A DNA stretch of 64,000 nt from contig NC_051107.1 of NCBI RefSeq assembly GCF_901709675.1, forward strand, positions 216,001-280,000. Reading direction: 5' to 3'. This DNA comes from Syngnathus acus. Taxonomy: Eukaryota; Chordata; Actinopteri; Syngnathiformes; Syngnathidae. A program made the translations under genes and the position numbers. Shown here piece after piece: positions 29,093 to 39,849 of this stretch (position 1 is the first letter of the stretch; each line of letters begins with the position of its first letter). Under the pieces are notes generated by a model that made no database searches, was not told the DNA's origin, and saw only the letters and a list, made by a program, of their open reading frames with translations.

Positions 29093-30840
29093 TCACTGCA
29101 CTGTGTAGAACACAGCATGTGGGAAGATCTTAGTATTTACTGATGCTGCTTTCACTCCACTTCCCAGGTCATTATAGATCCCCCAGGCATATGCAGTCCT
29201 CCTGCAGTATGCCACATAATGCCCAAGAGAATCCTGTGTCAGTTCTGGTTCAAAGGCAATGACTGCTCTCAAAGTAAAAGTCTTCTCTTTTAGCTCCAGA
29301 CTGGAGGGAAATTCAAGCAAGGCAACTTCCTTGCAACTGCTACCAAGGTCAGTGTCAATCCACACAAACTCTCCCAGATTGTAGCTGTGAGTCACATTAC
29401 CTGAACACAGAGCCTTGCCTGTATTGTTGTCCTGTGTTTTGAATGAAGACGGACACTGGGAAGGATTTTCAATTGGCCTGAGGCAGAGAGAGTCAGGAAG
29501 GCTGAGTCCCTCTTCAGCAGCAGTCTGAAGAGAAGCCATGCCACAGGTCTGCAGGACAGCAATGTTTGCACAAACAAGTGAAACTTGCCTTGTTACTTGT
29601 TGGCTTAAACTGCAGTACTGTGAGGAGCATTGTTTTATCAAATAAACACTTGGGATATTCCTCATTGCGCTCTCAATTACAGTGGAGATGTGGCATTGTG
29701 CATCAATTTGGAGAGCAGCAGAGGTCAGGAGGACAGGTTTGAATATTTCCCCCAGCAGTTCTGCCCTCTGTGAGTATATCTGTGGGTTCACACCCTGTGT
29801 TGTGATGGTTTTCACCAGGTGGAGAAATTGGTTCCCACGTTCATAGTTCAGAACAATCTTTTCAAATAAAGAACTTTCACAGAAAGAACAGCATGAGCAT
29901 TGAAAGACAGAATCAAATGCACAAGTATTGAGCACAAACACTTTTGATGTGCGAAGTTTAACAGGCTGTTGATGGTTCCCGTTTTTCAACAATGGTACCT
30001 TGACTTTTTTCCAGCCCACTTGTGTATCAATATGCAACCATTCAGGACAAGGAGAGAGATATGAAGTTATCTTTCTTTTTTTCGGTGGGACCGCTAAACC
30101 TCTCCAGTTTTCAACTGCACTGTCAGTAGATGCATCTGGCTCCGCTCCAGGATGAGATTTTCTTTCCCTTTTGTTTACTACTTCAGTTTGAGAAGTACTG
30201 CAGACATTGTCAGGCTCTTTGACAGTCGTGGCATCACACACATCCTTTTCACTTTTTTGTTTTGCAGAGCAAATCCGCATGTTTCCCTCAATGAAGGAAA
30301 GATGACGAGCAACAAACCGGTCCACACGAATGGGTAGGCTTTCATGCTTGAAAAGGCCTTTTTTTATGTTTTTGAATTCTGCTTCAACAGCTGCGGAACT
30401 TGCAGTGATGCTGGTGCTTTTGAAGAGAGGGACCATTATTGCTGTCCAGAGTGGCAAGTAACTTCCAAGTCTTGTTATTTGGGGAATAATCTCAGGGAGG
30501 AAGTGGATGTTGTCTCGATCCCCATCAGCCATGGCAAGTGACCTGCTCTCCTTACGTATTTCTGTCACCCACTGTCGGACATTAGTCTGGATGTGCTGAT
30601 TTGATGCATCACCTGGTTCTTGTCCCTCAACTTCCTCATCTGAAATGCGGACAAATTCCTCTGCGATTTGCGCTCTCAAGTATTTCTTGCACTTTTCTGA
30701 TGGGATAGGGGCTCCAGAATTGTCATTACCCTCTGTCTCACTCAGTGCCACAATGGTGATAGCACGAAGAAGTTCTTTTGCATGTTGCAAACATTGTGAC
30801 TTAAGAAGCTGTGCTATTGACCTGACAAAGAAATCCTTAA
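29093..30840 (-). pseudogene. NOF/MULE-like transposase, C-terminal part with C19-peptidase-like domain
   Basis: Second half of the Foldback gene, cut from the first half by a LINE. Residue numbers refer to the undisrupted ~1,013-residue frame. The end of the transposase domain has SITASSAAVEAEFKNIKKG, giving the probable third acidic residue (about E584). A basic signal PPKKRK (near 685) suggests nuclear import. The last ~280 residues look like a ubiquitin-specific protease fold: Cys box VFVLNTCAFDSVF (about C738) and His box LGHYVAYCRRTAYAWGIYND (about H972, then N/D 988-989). Known USPs cleave ubiquitin from lysines; that this copy does so is inference. The stop is at 29093 and no internal stop occurs. 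Neighbours are all transposon sequence. Confidence 0.72.
30837..30840. repeat. TTAA target duplication of inserted LINE
   Basis: TTAA precedes the LINE here and recurs at 33400-33403. Removing the LINE and one TTAA restores a continuous transposase frame (K-N-K-R-P-R-V-K-D-F-F). Confidence 0.8.
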
Positions 30841-33399
30841 ACTAACCTGTAGTGGCCGATTCGGCCGGAGTTTGTTTTGTTTTCTCTCCCCCCCCCCTCC
30901 CCGTCCGGGGAGGTGGTTAGGTGGCACCCAAGCTGACAGCGGCTATCTGGATTCTCGTGGGCCAATTCAGGTTGGGGGAACTGCAGCTCAACCTCCTCGA
31001 AGACACTGCCAGGATAGTAGAGGGCTCCTCCGGCAGCCCCTCGCTCTGACTTGGACATCCACTTTTTTTGATTTTCATATTATGTATTATTTGTGCCCTC
31101 CGTGAGTCGTCACCTTATCGTGGTGGAGGGGTTTGCGTGCCCCTATGATCCTAGGAGCCATGTTGTCTGGGGCTTCATGCCCCTGGTAGGGTCACCCATG
31201 GCAAACGGGTCCTAGGTGAGGGGCCAGACAAAGCACGGCTCATCAGCCCCCTTATGATGAAAAAAATTAATGGATCACGTTTTCCCTCGCCCGGACGCGG
31301 GTCACCGGGGCCCCCCTCTGGAGCCAGGCCTGGAGGCGGGGCTCGAAGGCGAGCGTCTGGTGGCCGGGCCTTCGCCCATGGGGCCCGGCCGGGCTCAGCC
31401 CGAAAAGGAAACGTGGGTCCCCCTTCCCATGGGCTCACCACCTGTGGGAGGGGCCAAAGGGGTCGGGTGCATTGCAAGCTGGGCGGCGGCCAAAGGCAGG
31501 GACCTTGGCGGTCTGATCCCCGGCTGCAGAAGCTGGCTCTTGGGACATGGAATGTCACCTCTCTGGCTGGAAAGGAGCCCGAGCTGGTGTGCGAGGCAGA
31601 AAAGTTCCGACTAGATATAGTCGGACTTGCCTCCACGCACAGTTTGGGTTCCGGTACAAGCCCTCTCGAGAGGGGCTGGACTCTCTTCCACTCTGGAGTT
31701 GCCCACGGTGAGAGGCGTCGAGCAGGTGTGGGTATACTTATTGCCCCCCGGCTGGGCGCCTGCACATTGGGGTTCACCCCGGTGAACGAGAGGGTAGCCT
31801 CCCTCCGCCTTCGGGTGGGGGGACGGGTCCTGACTGTTGTTTGTGTCTATGCACCAAACGGCAGCTCAGAGTACCCACCCTTCTTGGAGTCCCTGGAGGA
31901 AGTGCTGGAGAGCGCTCCTTCTGGGGACTCCGTCGTTCTACTGGGTGACTTCAATGCTCACGTGGGCAATGACAGTGAGACCTGGAAGGGCGTGATTGGG
32001 AGGAACGGCCCCCCCGATCTGAACCCGAGCGGTGTTCTATTGTTGGACTTCTGTGCTCGACACGGATTTTCAATAATGAACACCATGTTCAAACATAAGG
32101 GTGTCCATGTGTGCACTTGGCACCAGGACACCCTAGGCCGCAGTTCGATGATCGACTTTGTAGTCGTGTCATCGGATTTGCGGCCGCATGTTTTGGACAC
32201 TCGGGCGAAGAGAGGGGCGGAGCTGTCAACTGATCACCACCTGGTGGTGGGTTGGCTCCGATGGTGGGGGAAGATGCCGGTCCGACCTGGCAGACCCAAA
32301 CGTTCTGTGAGGGTCTGCTGGGAACGTCTGGCGGAATCCCCTGTCAGGAAGAGCTTCAACTCCCACCTCCGGCAGAGCTTTTCCCACGTTCCGGGGGAGG
32401 CGGGGGACATTGAGTCCGAGTGGACCTTGTTCCGCGCCTCCATTGTTGAGGCGGCCGACCGGAGCTGTGGCCGTAAGGTCATTGGTGCCTGTCGTGGCGG
32501 CAATCCCCGAACCCGCTGGTGGACACCGGCGGTAAGGGATGCCGTCAAGCTGAAGAAGGAGTCCTATCGGGCCGTTTTGGCCTGCGGGACTCCGGAGGCA
32601 GCTGACAGGTACCGGATGGCCAAGCGGAACGCGGCTTCGGCGGTTGCTGAGGCAAAAACCCGGGCGTGGGAGGAGTTCGGCGAGGCCATGGAGAATGACT
32701 TCCGGACGGCTTCGAGGAAATTCTGGTCCACCATCCGGCGTCTCAGGAGGGGGAAGCAGTGCAACGTCAACACTGTTTACAGTGGAGATGGCGTGCTGCT
32801 GACCTCGACTCGGGACGTCGTGTGTCGGTGGGGAGAATACTTCGAAGACCTCCTCAATTCCACCGACACGCCTTCCATTGTGGAAGCAGGGCCTGGGGAC
32901 TCTGAGGCGGACTCTCCAATCTCTGGGGTTGAAGTCACTGAGGTAGTTAAAAAACTCCTCGGTGGCAAGGCCCCGGGGGTGGATGAGATCCGCCCGGATT
33001 TCTTAAGGGCTCTGGATGTTGTGGGGCTGTCATGGCTGACACGTCTCTACAGCATCGCGTGGACATCGGGGACAGTGCCTCTGGATTGGCAGACTGGGGT
33101 GGTGGTTCCCCTCTTTAAGAAGGGGGACCGGAGGGTGTGTTCCAATTACAGGGGAATTACACTCCTCAGCCTCCCTGGTAAGGTCTATTCAGGGGTGCTG
33201 GAGAGGAGGGTCCGTCGGGAGGTCGAACCTCGGATTCAGGAGGAACAGTGTGGCTTTCGTCCTGGCCGTGGAACAGTGGACCAGCTCTTCACCCTCAACA
33301 ATAATTGTCAATTTTTGTCTATGTGAAGCCCTTTGGGACTGCTTGTGATTTAGGGCTATACAAATAAACTTGACTTGACTTGACTTGACTTGACTTGAC
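30841..33399 (+). mobile_element. chimeric LINE: Rex3/RTE-like 5' half fused to foreign 3' tail
   Basis: GC-rich 5' part (CCGTCCGGGGAGGTGG...) with the typical TGAGTCGTCACCTTATCGTG leader, then endonuclease and the start of the RT. At 33298, in the middle of the RT, it switches to ATTGTCAATTTTTGTCTATG...GGGCTATACAAATAAACTTG plus TGACT repeats, the 3' end of another LINE class. TTAA duplications flank it. Confidence 0.8.
31254..33326 (+). pseudogene. Rex3/RTE-like LINE ORF, endonuclease and partial reverse transcriptase
   Basis: Long open frame. The apurinic-type endonuclease starts at [20 protein letters not shown] and has [28 protein letters not shown] and [13 protein letters not shown] (the D-N and S-D-H motifs). 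Linker helices follow, then [42 protein letters not shown] and [20 protein letters not shown]. The palm motifs (YADD class) are missing because the sequence changes to a foreign 3' end, so no active enzyme is made. The upstream 80 codons are low-complexity and may be untranslated. Confidence 0.78.
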
Positions 33400-33403
33400 T
33401 TAA

Positions 33404-34697
33404 CACGAGGTCTTTTGTTTTTCAGGCAGTCCCATCGGCAGATCATCTTAATACAGTGTGCTACATCTACCCTGACAAAACATGGGGGTAGATGTCCAGG
33501 TTGATTCCCACGTGAAATGTTAAAGCACTCATTGATGTAGCTCTTAAGATCAGGATGAGGGGTAAAAGCTTTGACTAGAGCTCCAAGAATCGCCAGAGAA
33601 AAGTCACTCACTGCTTCTTTAGGAACAGATGCACCTGCATGGATCCATTCCTTCAGCCACTGTGTGATAGCATTAACATCATGCTTCTCTGACAGCATCT
33701 GCACGACTGGGACACTGGAGCTGGTATGCCCTGTCATAACATCCTGATACAGGAAGATATGGCCAGACATGCCATTCGGCCTCATCAGTTTTTTAACTAT
33801 TGAGCCAGTTGCATCAACACATAATATTGGGTGAGATTTCTTTAAGCTCTTGTACACATGCATTTGTGTTTGACTCCAACAGTGACAGAAAAACTTGTCA
33901 AGTCCAATGTCTTTGATGCTGTCACTGTGAGGTGCACTGTATTTCAACATCTGCAATGATAAAATTTGATTTTTGTCACCTAATGCCAAATCATTTTTCT
34001 TTTGCTTTGCCTTGCGCAGGGTGGCCAAATTTGGCAAGTGGCTTGGCTCAGGGTCTCCGAAGTCCATCAATTTATTTGCCTGTGATGCTCGCCATACATG
34101 TGGTTCCATCCTGCCCTCACAAAGTTCCTTGGCTACCTGCACACGCAACTGTCCAGATAGAAACCGCTTTGAGCTACCAGTGTGTAGGGAGTCATCACTG
34201 TTCTTAATGAAACAGTTCAATATTATTGGACTGTTAATTTCTGTCTCTCCGCCACAATTAATGTTGAGAAGGCCATGACACTCCTTGCAGTATCCTCTGA
34301 TCTCGATATAATTATTTGAGACCAATGGATAGACCTTGGCTCTTTTAAAAACAAATGTGCAAGGAATTTTGACTGTTTTCCAGATTTGTTCATTTATGAT
34401 GTGGGTCCAGGTGCCAGGCTTCAAAATTGTATATTCTCTTTTTTGGGTTCGACAGTTCTTATCTTTGTATTCAGCCTTTTCCGGAATTAATTCCATCCAC
34501 TTGTCAAAAGGAATATGAAGCTGAAATGACCGTTCAGGGCCTGATTCCGAGCTTGCGTCACTGCTAGTTTCAGGATCAGTTTCATCATGACTGATTCCAA
34601 GAGCTGACCAGATATTGTGTCTGTTTGTTTTTACAAAGGTGTACAGAGCCTTTGCAGACATCTTCTTTTCCAACTGGTCACTCAGATCTGTCCACAC
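33404..34697 (-). pseudogene. NOF/MULE-like transposase, N-terminal part with DDE residues
   Basis: First 431 codons of the Foldback gene. Visible: acidic/serine-rich stretch (residues 37-55), zinc-binding-like YCKECHGLLNINC (136-148), first catalytic aspartate in ILCVDATGSIVKK (D295), second in EAVSDFSLAILGALVKAF (D365), then CFVRVDVAHCIKMICRW. Spacing and motif style fit a Mutator-like (MULE) DDE transposase; similarity to NOF is judged from architecture and is less certain. The frame opens with GTG after an in-frame stop at about 34743. The real start could lie in a short upstream exon around 34740-34800 (KRQMHNYLRRFERPYLKM in another frame). It would cut and join DNA at the Foldback ends. 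Confidence 0.72.
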
Positions 34698-35089
34698 AGT
34701 AGCGCTTGGAGTGGCTATGTTACCATTTTCAAGTATGGCCTCTCAAATCTTCGGAGATAGTTGTGCATTTGTCGCTTGAAAAAGTTGCACGTCTTTGTTT
34801 TTCGCCACCCTGTTGCGATATGTCTTACCGGCCTGCAGAGGTCAATTTGCATAGTAATTAGTTGGATAATACATGTGTAAGAATTGAGGAGTTATCAGGA
34901 TGTCAAGTGAAAAATTGTTAGAATAAAATACATGATGAAGATGAAGATTAATGAAGATGCATGATTTTAATCATGAAAAATTGCAATGGCACAAACAAAT
35001 GGTTAATTAACGATCCATGGAGCAAGGATTTGACATGTCTAGAAAATAAATTAGTATTAAATAAATGACAAATTGAATGATTCACTGAA
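34698..35089. other. Foldback element interior, 5' side of transposase gene
   Basis: Contains the possible short upstream exon at 34740-34800 (minus) and AT-rich sequence up to the right arm. Promoter motifs could not be assigned. Confidence 0.35.
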
Positions 35090-36324
35090 CCCCAACAAAC
35101 TTTTTTGCGGCACAATCGGTACCATTTTGGGTCCATTTGGAGTTAAATGGGGGCTGAGTGACGTCATCGCTATACATTAAATGTGTAATATCTACGAAAC
35201 CGTAGGAGCACAAACGAAACTTTTTGCAGCACAAACCAGCACAAACGACGCGCAAACGAACGGCACTATTTTGGGTCCATTTGGAAGTAAATAGGGGGGC
35301 GGGGCTACGTGACATCATCGCTATAAAATAAATGTGTAATATCTACGAAACCGTAGCAGCACAAACGAAAATTTTTGCTGCACAAACCAGCACAAACGAA
35401 CGGTACCATTTTGGGTCCATTTGGAGAAAAATGGGGGGCTGGGTGACGTCATCGCTATAAAATAAATGTGTAATATCTACGAAACGGAAGCAGCACAAAC
35501 GAAAATGTTTGCTGCACAAACCAGCACAAACGAAGCACAAACGAACGGTACCATTTTGGGTTCATTTGGAGCAGATGGAGGGCTGGGTGACATCGCTATA
35601 AAATAAATGTGTAATAGCTACGAATCGGAAGCAGCACAAACGAAAATTTTTGCTGCACAAACCAGCACAAACGAAGCACAAACGAACGGTACAGTTTTGG
35701 GTTCATTTGGAGCAGATGGGGGGCTGGGTGAACTCTGGATGACCTATAAAAGTATCTTTCATAACTAAAAAACCATAGCAGCACAAACGAAAATTTTTGC
35801 TGCACAAACCAGCATAAACGAAGCACAAACGAACGGTACCATTTTGGGTCCATTTGGAGAGAAATGGGGGGCTGGGTGACGTCATCGCTATAAAATAAAT
35901 GTGTAATATCTATGAAACGGAAGCAGCACAAACGAAAAAATTTGCTGCACAAACCAGCACAAACGAAGCACAAACGAACGGTACCATTTTGGGTCCATTT
36001 TGAGAAAAATGGGGGGCTGGGTGACGTCATCGCCATAAAATAAATGTGTAATATCTACGAAACGGAAGCAGCACAAACAAAACTTTTTGCTGCACAAACC
36101 AGCACTAACGAAGCACAAACGAACGGTACCATTTTGGGTTCATTTTGAGCAGATGGGGGGCTGGGTGAACTCTGGATGACCTATAAAATAATCTTTCCTA
36201 ACTAAAAAACCATAGCAGCACAAACGAACATTTTTGCTGCACAAACCAGCACAAACGAAGCACAAACGAAACAGACTATTTTGCTTAAATTTTGCGTGGG
36301 GTGGGGGGCCAGCTTCACGCAGGT
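35090..36324 (-). repeat. right Foldback arm, ~145-bp tandem units, inverted
   Basis: About eight units in inverse orientation to the left arm (CACAAACCAGCACAAACGAA, GGTGACGTCATCGC). Two variant units (35735 and 36165) have AACTCTGGATGACC instead of the TGACGTCA word, matching the outermost left unit. The right arm is longer than the left by about three units. Confidence 0.9.
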
Positions 36325-36333
36325 AGCGATCGC
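36325..36333. repeat. 9-bp target duplication, right copy
   Basis: AGCGATCGC follows CACGCAGGT, the end of the Foldback element, and runs into TAAAATTTAGAAAAT of the minisatellite. Confidence 0.9.
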
Positions 36334-37440
36334 TAAAATTTAGAAAATTTATTGAAAGTCCTAATGGACTTTCCAAAATTTAAGTGGACCTCAGTGCGCA
36401 GGGAGCTTAATTTTGTCCGATCGCGCAACCGCAGCGCGCCGGGCGCTCACTGTCGCATTGCTTTAGGAGCGTCTTTGTGTTTTAGGATGGCTTTACTGCT
36501 CCCACTTGCTTCCTTTGGAGGCATGATTAGAGTTGATGCATTCCTCAGAGTAACAAGAATGTAAAAACGAACGGAGTCAGTTGGCATGCGGGTCCTCTCG
36601 GCTCATCCCGCGAGGTTCGACAACCGAATTTCGTCCGACATCCGAAGCAAAATAATCTCGAAGTTTTTGTTCGAATACCGATTTGTTCGAGAACCGGACG
36701 TTCGAAAACCGAGGCTCCACTGTTATGGGAAAAAAATTGAATCCGTTTCAAGACAAAAAACCCCGCCTTTTTTAAGCATTTTCTCATTTGCGCATATTTG
36801 TCCAATCGCGCAACTGCAGCGCACCGCCGAACGCGCAACCGTAGCGCGTTGCCGACCGCGCAACTGCACCGCGCTGGTCACATTATTGTGACAGCGCCGT
36901 CGCTGAAATTTAGAAAATATTTTTAAAGTCCTGATGTACTTTCCAAAATTTAAGTGGACCTAAGTGCGCAGGGAGCTTAATTTGGTCCGATCGCGCAACT
37001 GCAGCCCACCGCCGAACGCGCAACCGTAGCGCGTCGCCGACCGCGCAACTGCACCGCGCTGGTCACATTATTGTGACAGAGCCGTCGCTAAAATTTAGAA
37101 AATATTTTAAAAGTCCTGATGTACTTTAAAAATTTTAAGTATACCTCAGTGCGCAGGGAGCTTAATTTGGTCCGATCGCGCAACTGCAGCGCACCGCCGA
37201 ACGCGCAACAGTAGCGCGTCGGTGACCGCGCAACTGCACCGCGCTGGTCGCATTATTGTGACAGAGCCGTCGCTAAAATTTAGAAAATATTTTTAAAGTC
37301 CTGATGTACTTTCCAAAATTAAAGTGGACCTCTGTGCGCAGGGAGCTTAATTTAGTCCGATCGCGCAACCGGGCGCTCACTGTCGCATTGCTTTAAGAGC
37401 GTCTTTGTGTTTTAGGATGGCTTTATTGCTCCCACTTGCT
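36334..37440. repeat. ~185-bp minisatellite, right block
   Basis: About five units, interrupted by the inner Tigger end (36540-36722). Words: GGACCTCAGTGCGCAGGGAG, GCGCAACTGCAGCGCACCGC and TTATTGTGACAGAGCCGTCG. GC-rich and AT-rich halves alternate in each unit. Confidence 0.8.
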
Positions 37441-37767
37441 TTCTTTGGAGGCATGATTAGGGGTTAATACAATCCTCAAAGTAACTAAAATACAATAACA
37501 ACGGAGTCAGTCGGCATCCGGGCCGCGCGGTCGGGTTTTCTCGGGTCCTCCTGGCTCATCTCGCGAGGTTCGACCTCCGAATTTTGTTCGACAACCGAAG
37601 CAATCTCGAATTTTTTGTTCGAATTCCGATTAATTCGAGAACCGGGACGTTCGAAAACCGAGGTTTGACTGTAAAATAAATAGATGCAGCTCACTGACAA
37701 GTGCCGCTATTTGAGCTAATTTTAGAACAGTCCTGCGGGCGACTCATGCGGTCCTCACGGGCGACCT

Positions 37768-38310
37768 GGCAGTAATGCGGACTCTGTACCGGTCCATCGT
37801 GGTAAAGAGAGAGCTGAGCCAAAAGGCAAAGCTCTCAATTTACCGGTCGATTTACACTCCTACCCTCACCTATGGTCACGAGCTATGCGTCGTGACCGAA
37901 AGAACGAGATCCCGGATACAAGCGGCCGAAATGAGTTTTCTCCGCAGGATGTCTGGGCTCTCCCTTAGAGATAGGGTGAGAAGTTCGGTCATCCGGGAGA
38001 GACTCGGAGTAGAGTCGCTACTCCTCCACGTTGAGAGGAGCCAGATGAGGTGGCTCGGGCATCTCATCAGGATGCCTCCTGGACGCCTCCCTGGGGAGGT
38101 GTTCCGGGCATGTCCCACCGGTAGGAGACCCCGGGGACGACCCAGGACGCGCTGGAGAGACTATGTCTCTCAGCTGGCCTGGGAACGCCTTGGGATCCCC
38201 CGGGATGAGCTGGATGAAGTGGCTGGGGAGAGGGAAGTCTGGGAGTCCCTCCTGAAGCTGCTGCCCCCGCGACCCGACCCCGGATAAGCGGAAGAAGATG
38301 GATGGATGGA
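37768..38310 (+). mobile_element. Rex3/RTE-like LINE, 5'-truncated, with (GATG)n tail
   Basis: Open frame to the natural stop: VMRTLYRSIVVKRELSQKAK, LSIYRSIYTPTLTYGHELCV, then RWLGHLIRMPPGRLPGEVF and RDYVSQLAWERLGIPRDELD, ending LLPPRPDPG with stop at 38285. A short 3' end with ATGGATGGATGGA follows. It replaces the last bases of the hAT composite. Confidence 0.82.
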
Positions 38311-39012
<702 letters not shown>

Positions 39013-39019
39013 ACGTGTG

Positions 39020-39845
39020 ACCAGTAAATTTGCTGGGGGGGTTGTACATACCAATATGTCCCTAAAAGTGTGGAACCCTGGCACAGTTCATTTTTGAACA
39101 TTGTTGGATTTTGTCCACAATTTAGGGAGCGCGCTATCTGCGCCTCACGGCAAAAGCCATTGCCAATCACCTGTTATGCAGTTTACTCACTGCGTGCTCG
39201 GTTGATTTCTTCAGATTTAGGAAAATGCTAAGACACTGAAGCAGAAATTAGACTTACACAGGTTGGCTGAGTTCAATCACAATTCTTGTTAAGAAAGCTC
39301 TGTTTTCAGGAAAGTACAATACAGCGCTGGGCCTTTGGTGCGACCATGCTCAAGAGCAGAAAGTCTCCATTCAGAAAAGGCAACGTTCAAGGTTCTTTGG
39401 TCAGTTTATATTCAGTTGCACATGTCAGTGTGGGCCGAGTTTGATGGGTGATGAGTCAGGGGGTGTGGCAAGTTCGCAGGAGATTTTGATTCCATGGGAG
39501 TGGGTGCTGGTTCGGTGAGAGTTGGTTCCATGGGGGTGGGTGCTGATTATGGGCGATTCGGTGTGTGTGGGGGCTGTCGTCTTCCATCCCGTCTTTCGGC
39601 CTTGGCGATCACCTTTGGACGGGTTCATGGTTGTTTTTCCTCCTGCCGCCCTTCCTCTGGCACCTTTACCGGTTTTATCTCCAAGTGTCCTTCCTGTAAA
39701 CCATTCTTGCACATACATCCACTTTGCCCACGGTCGCACACCGCCTATTCATCATTCTTTCAATTTTGTCATTTTGTACGGAATTATGTGCGCTTTTGGC
39801 TGTGACATCATCAATTTATTCATGTTCCCTGACTATGCAAAGTTT
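39020..39845. other. intergenic, unrecognised
   Basis: Contains a G-rich stretch with repeated GGGTGGGTGCTG-like words (39480-39560). Frames over it have no family resemblance. It may include decayed LINE sequence upstream of 39850. Confidence 0.3.
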
Positions 39846-39849
39846 GTAC

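Larger units (their letters stand above)
26805..36324 (-). mobile_element. Foldback/NOF-like (Mutator superfamily) transposon
   Basis: 9,520 bp, including later Tc1 and LINE insertions. Inverted ends ACCTGCGTGAAGCTGG/CCAGCTTCACGCAGGT with a perfect 9-bp target duplication. The arms are inverted relative to each other and consist of ~145-bp tandem units (left 26805-27560, right 35090-36324). Minus-strand transposase gene between them. 9-bp duplication, tandem-repeat arms and a MULE-type transposase together are the hallmarks of Foldback elements of the Mutator superfamily, best known from Drosophila FB-NOF. Apart from two insertions it looks complete. Confidence 0.88.
26353..36722. mobile_element. 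inner Tigger shell
   Basis: Left end CAGTGGAGCTTCGGTTTTCG after TA; right end AAAACCGAGGCTCCACTG followed by TT. Near the right end, the minus strand reads from the Tigger 5' region (36540-36720), including a decayed start codon region. Confidence 0.75.
26258..37671. mobile_element. outer Tigger shell
   Basis: Left end CAGTCAAATCTTGGTTTTTG, right end TCGAAAACCGAGGTTTGACTG-like, each flanked by TA. Internal words (TTGTCGAACCTCGCGAGATG on one strand) match the 22900 Tigger. No transposase remains. Confidence 0.78.
26083..37769. mobile_element. hAT composite (outermost shell of nested block)
   Basis: Left end CAGGGGTATCCAACC followed by AGAGCTACTTCCTGGGTA, a hAT terminus also at 11835 and 58091. 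The other hAT end (GTCCTGCGGGCGACTCATGC ... GGGCGACCTGG) stops at about 37769, where a Rex3-like LINE begins; its last ~35 bp are gone, so no duplication can be checked. Contains outer Tigger, inner Tigger, minisatellite and the Foldback element. Confidence 0.82.

Noticed and set aside
31175-31777. 200-codon minus-strand frame opposite the LINE 5' region
   Set aside because: GC-rich shadow frame; the plus strand encodes the recognised endonuclease.
37485-37700. Minus-strand frame of 71 codons
   Set aside because: Part of the outer Tigger end, not coding.
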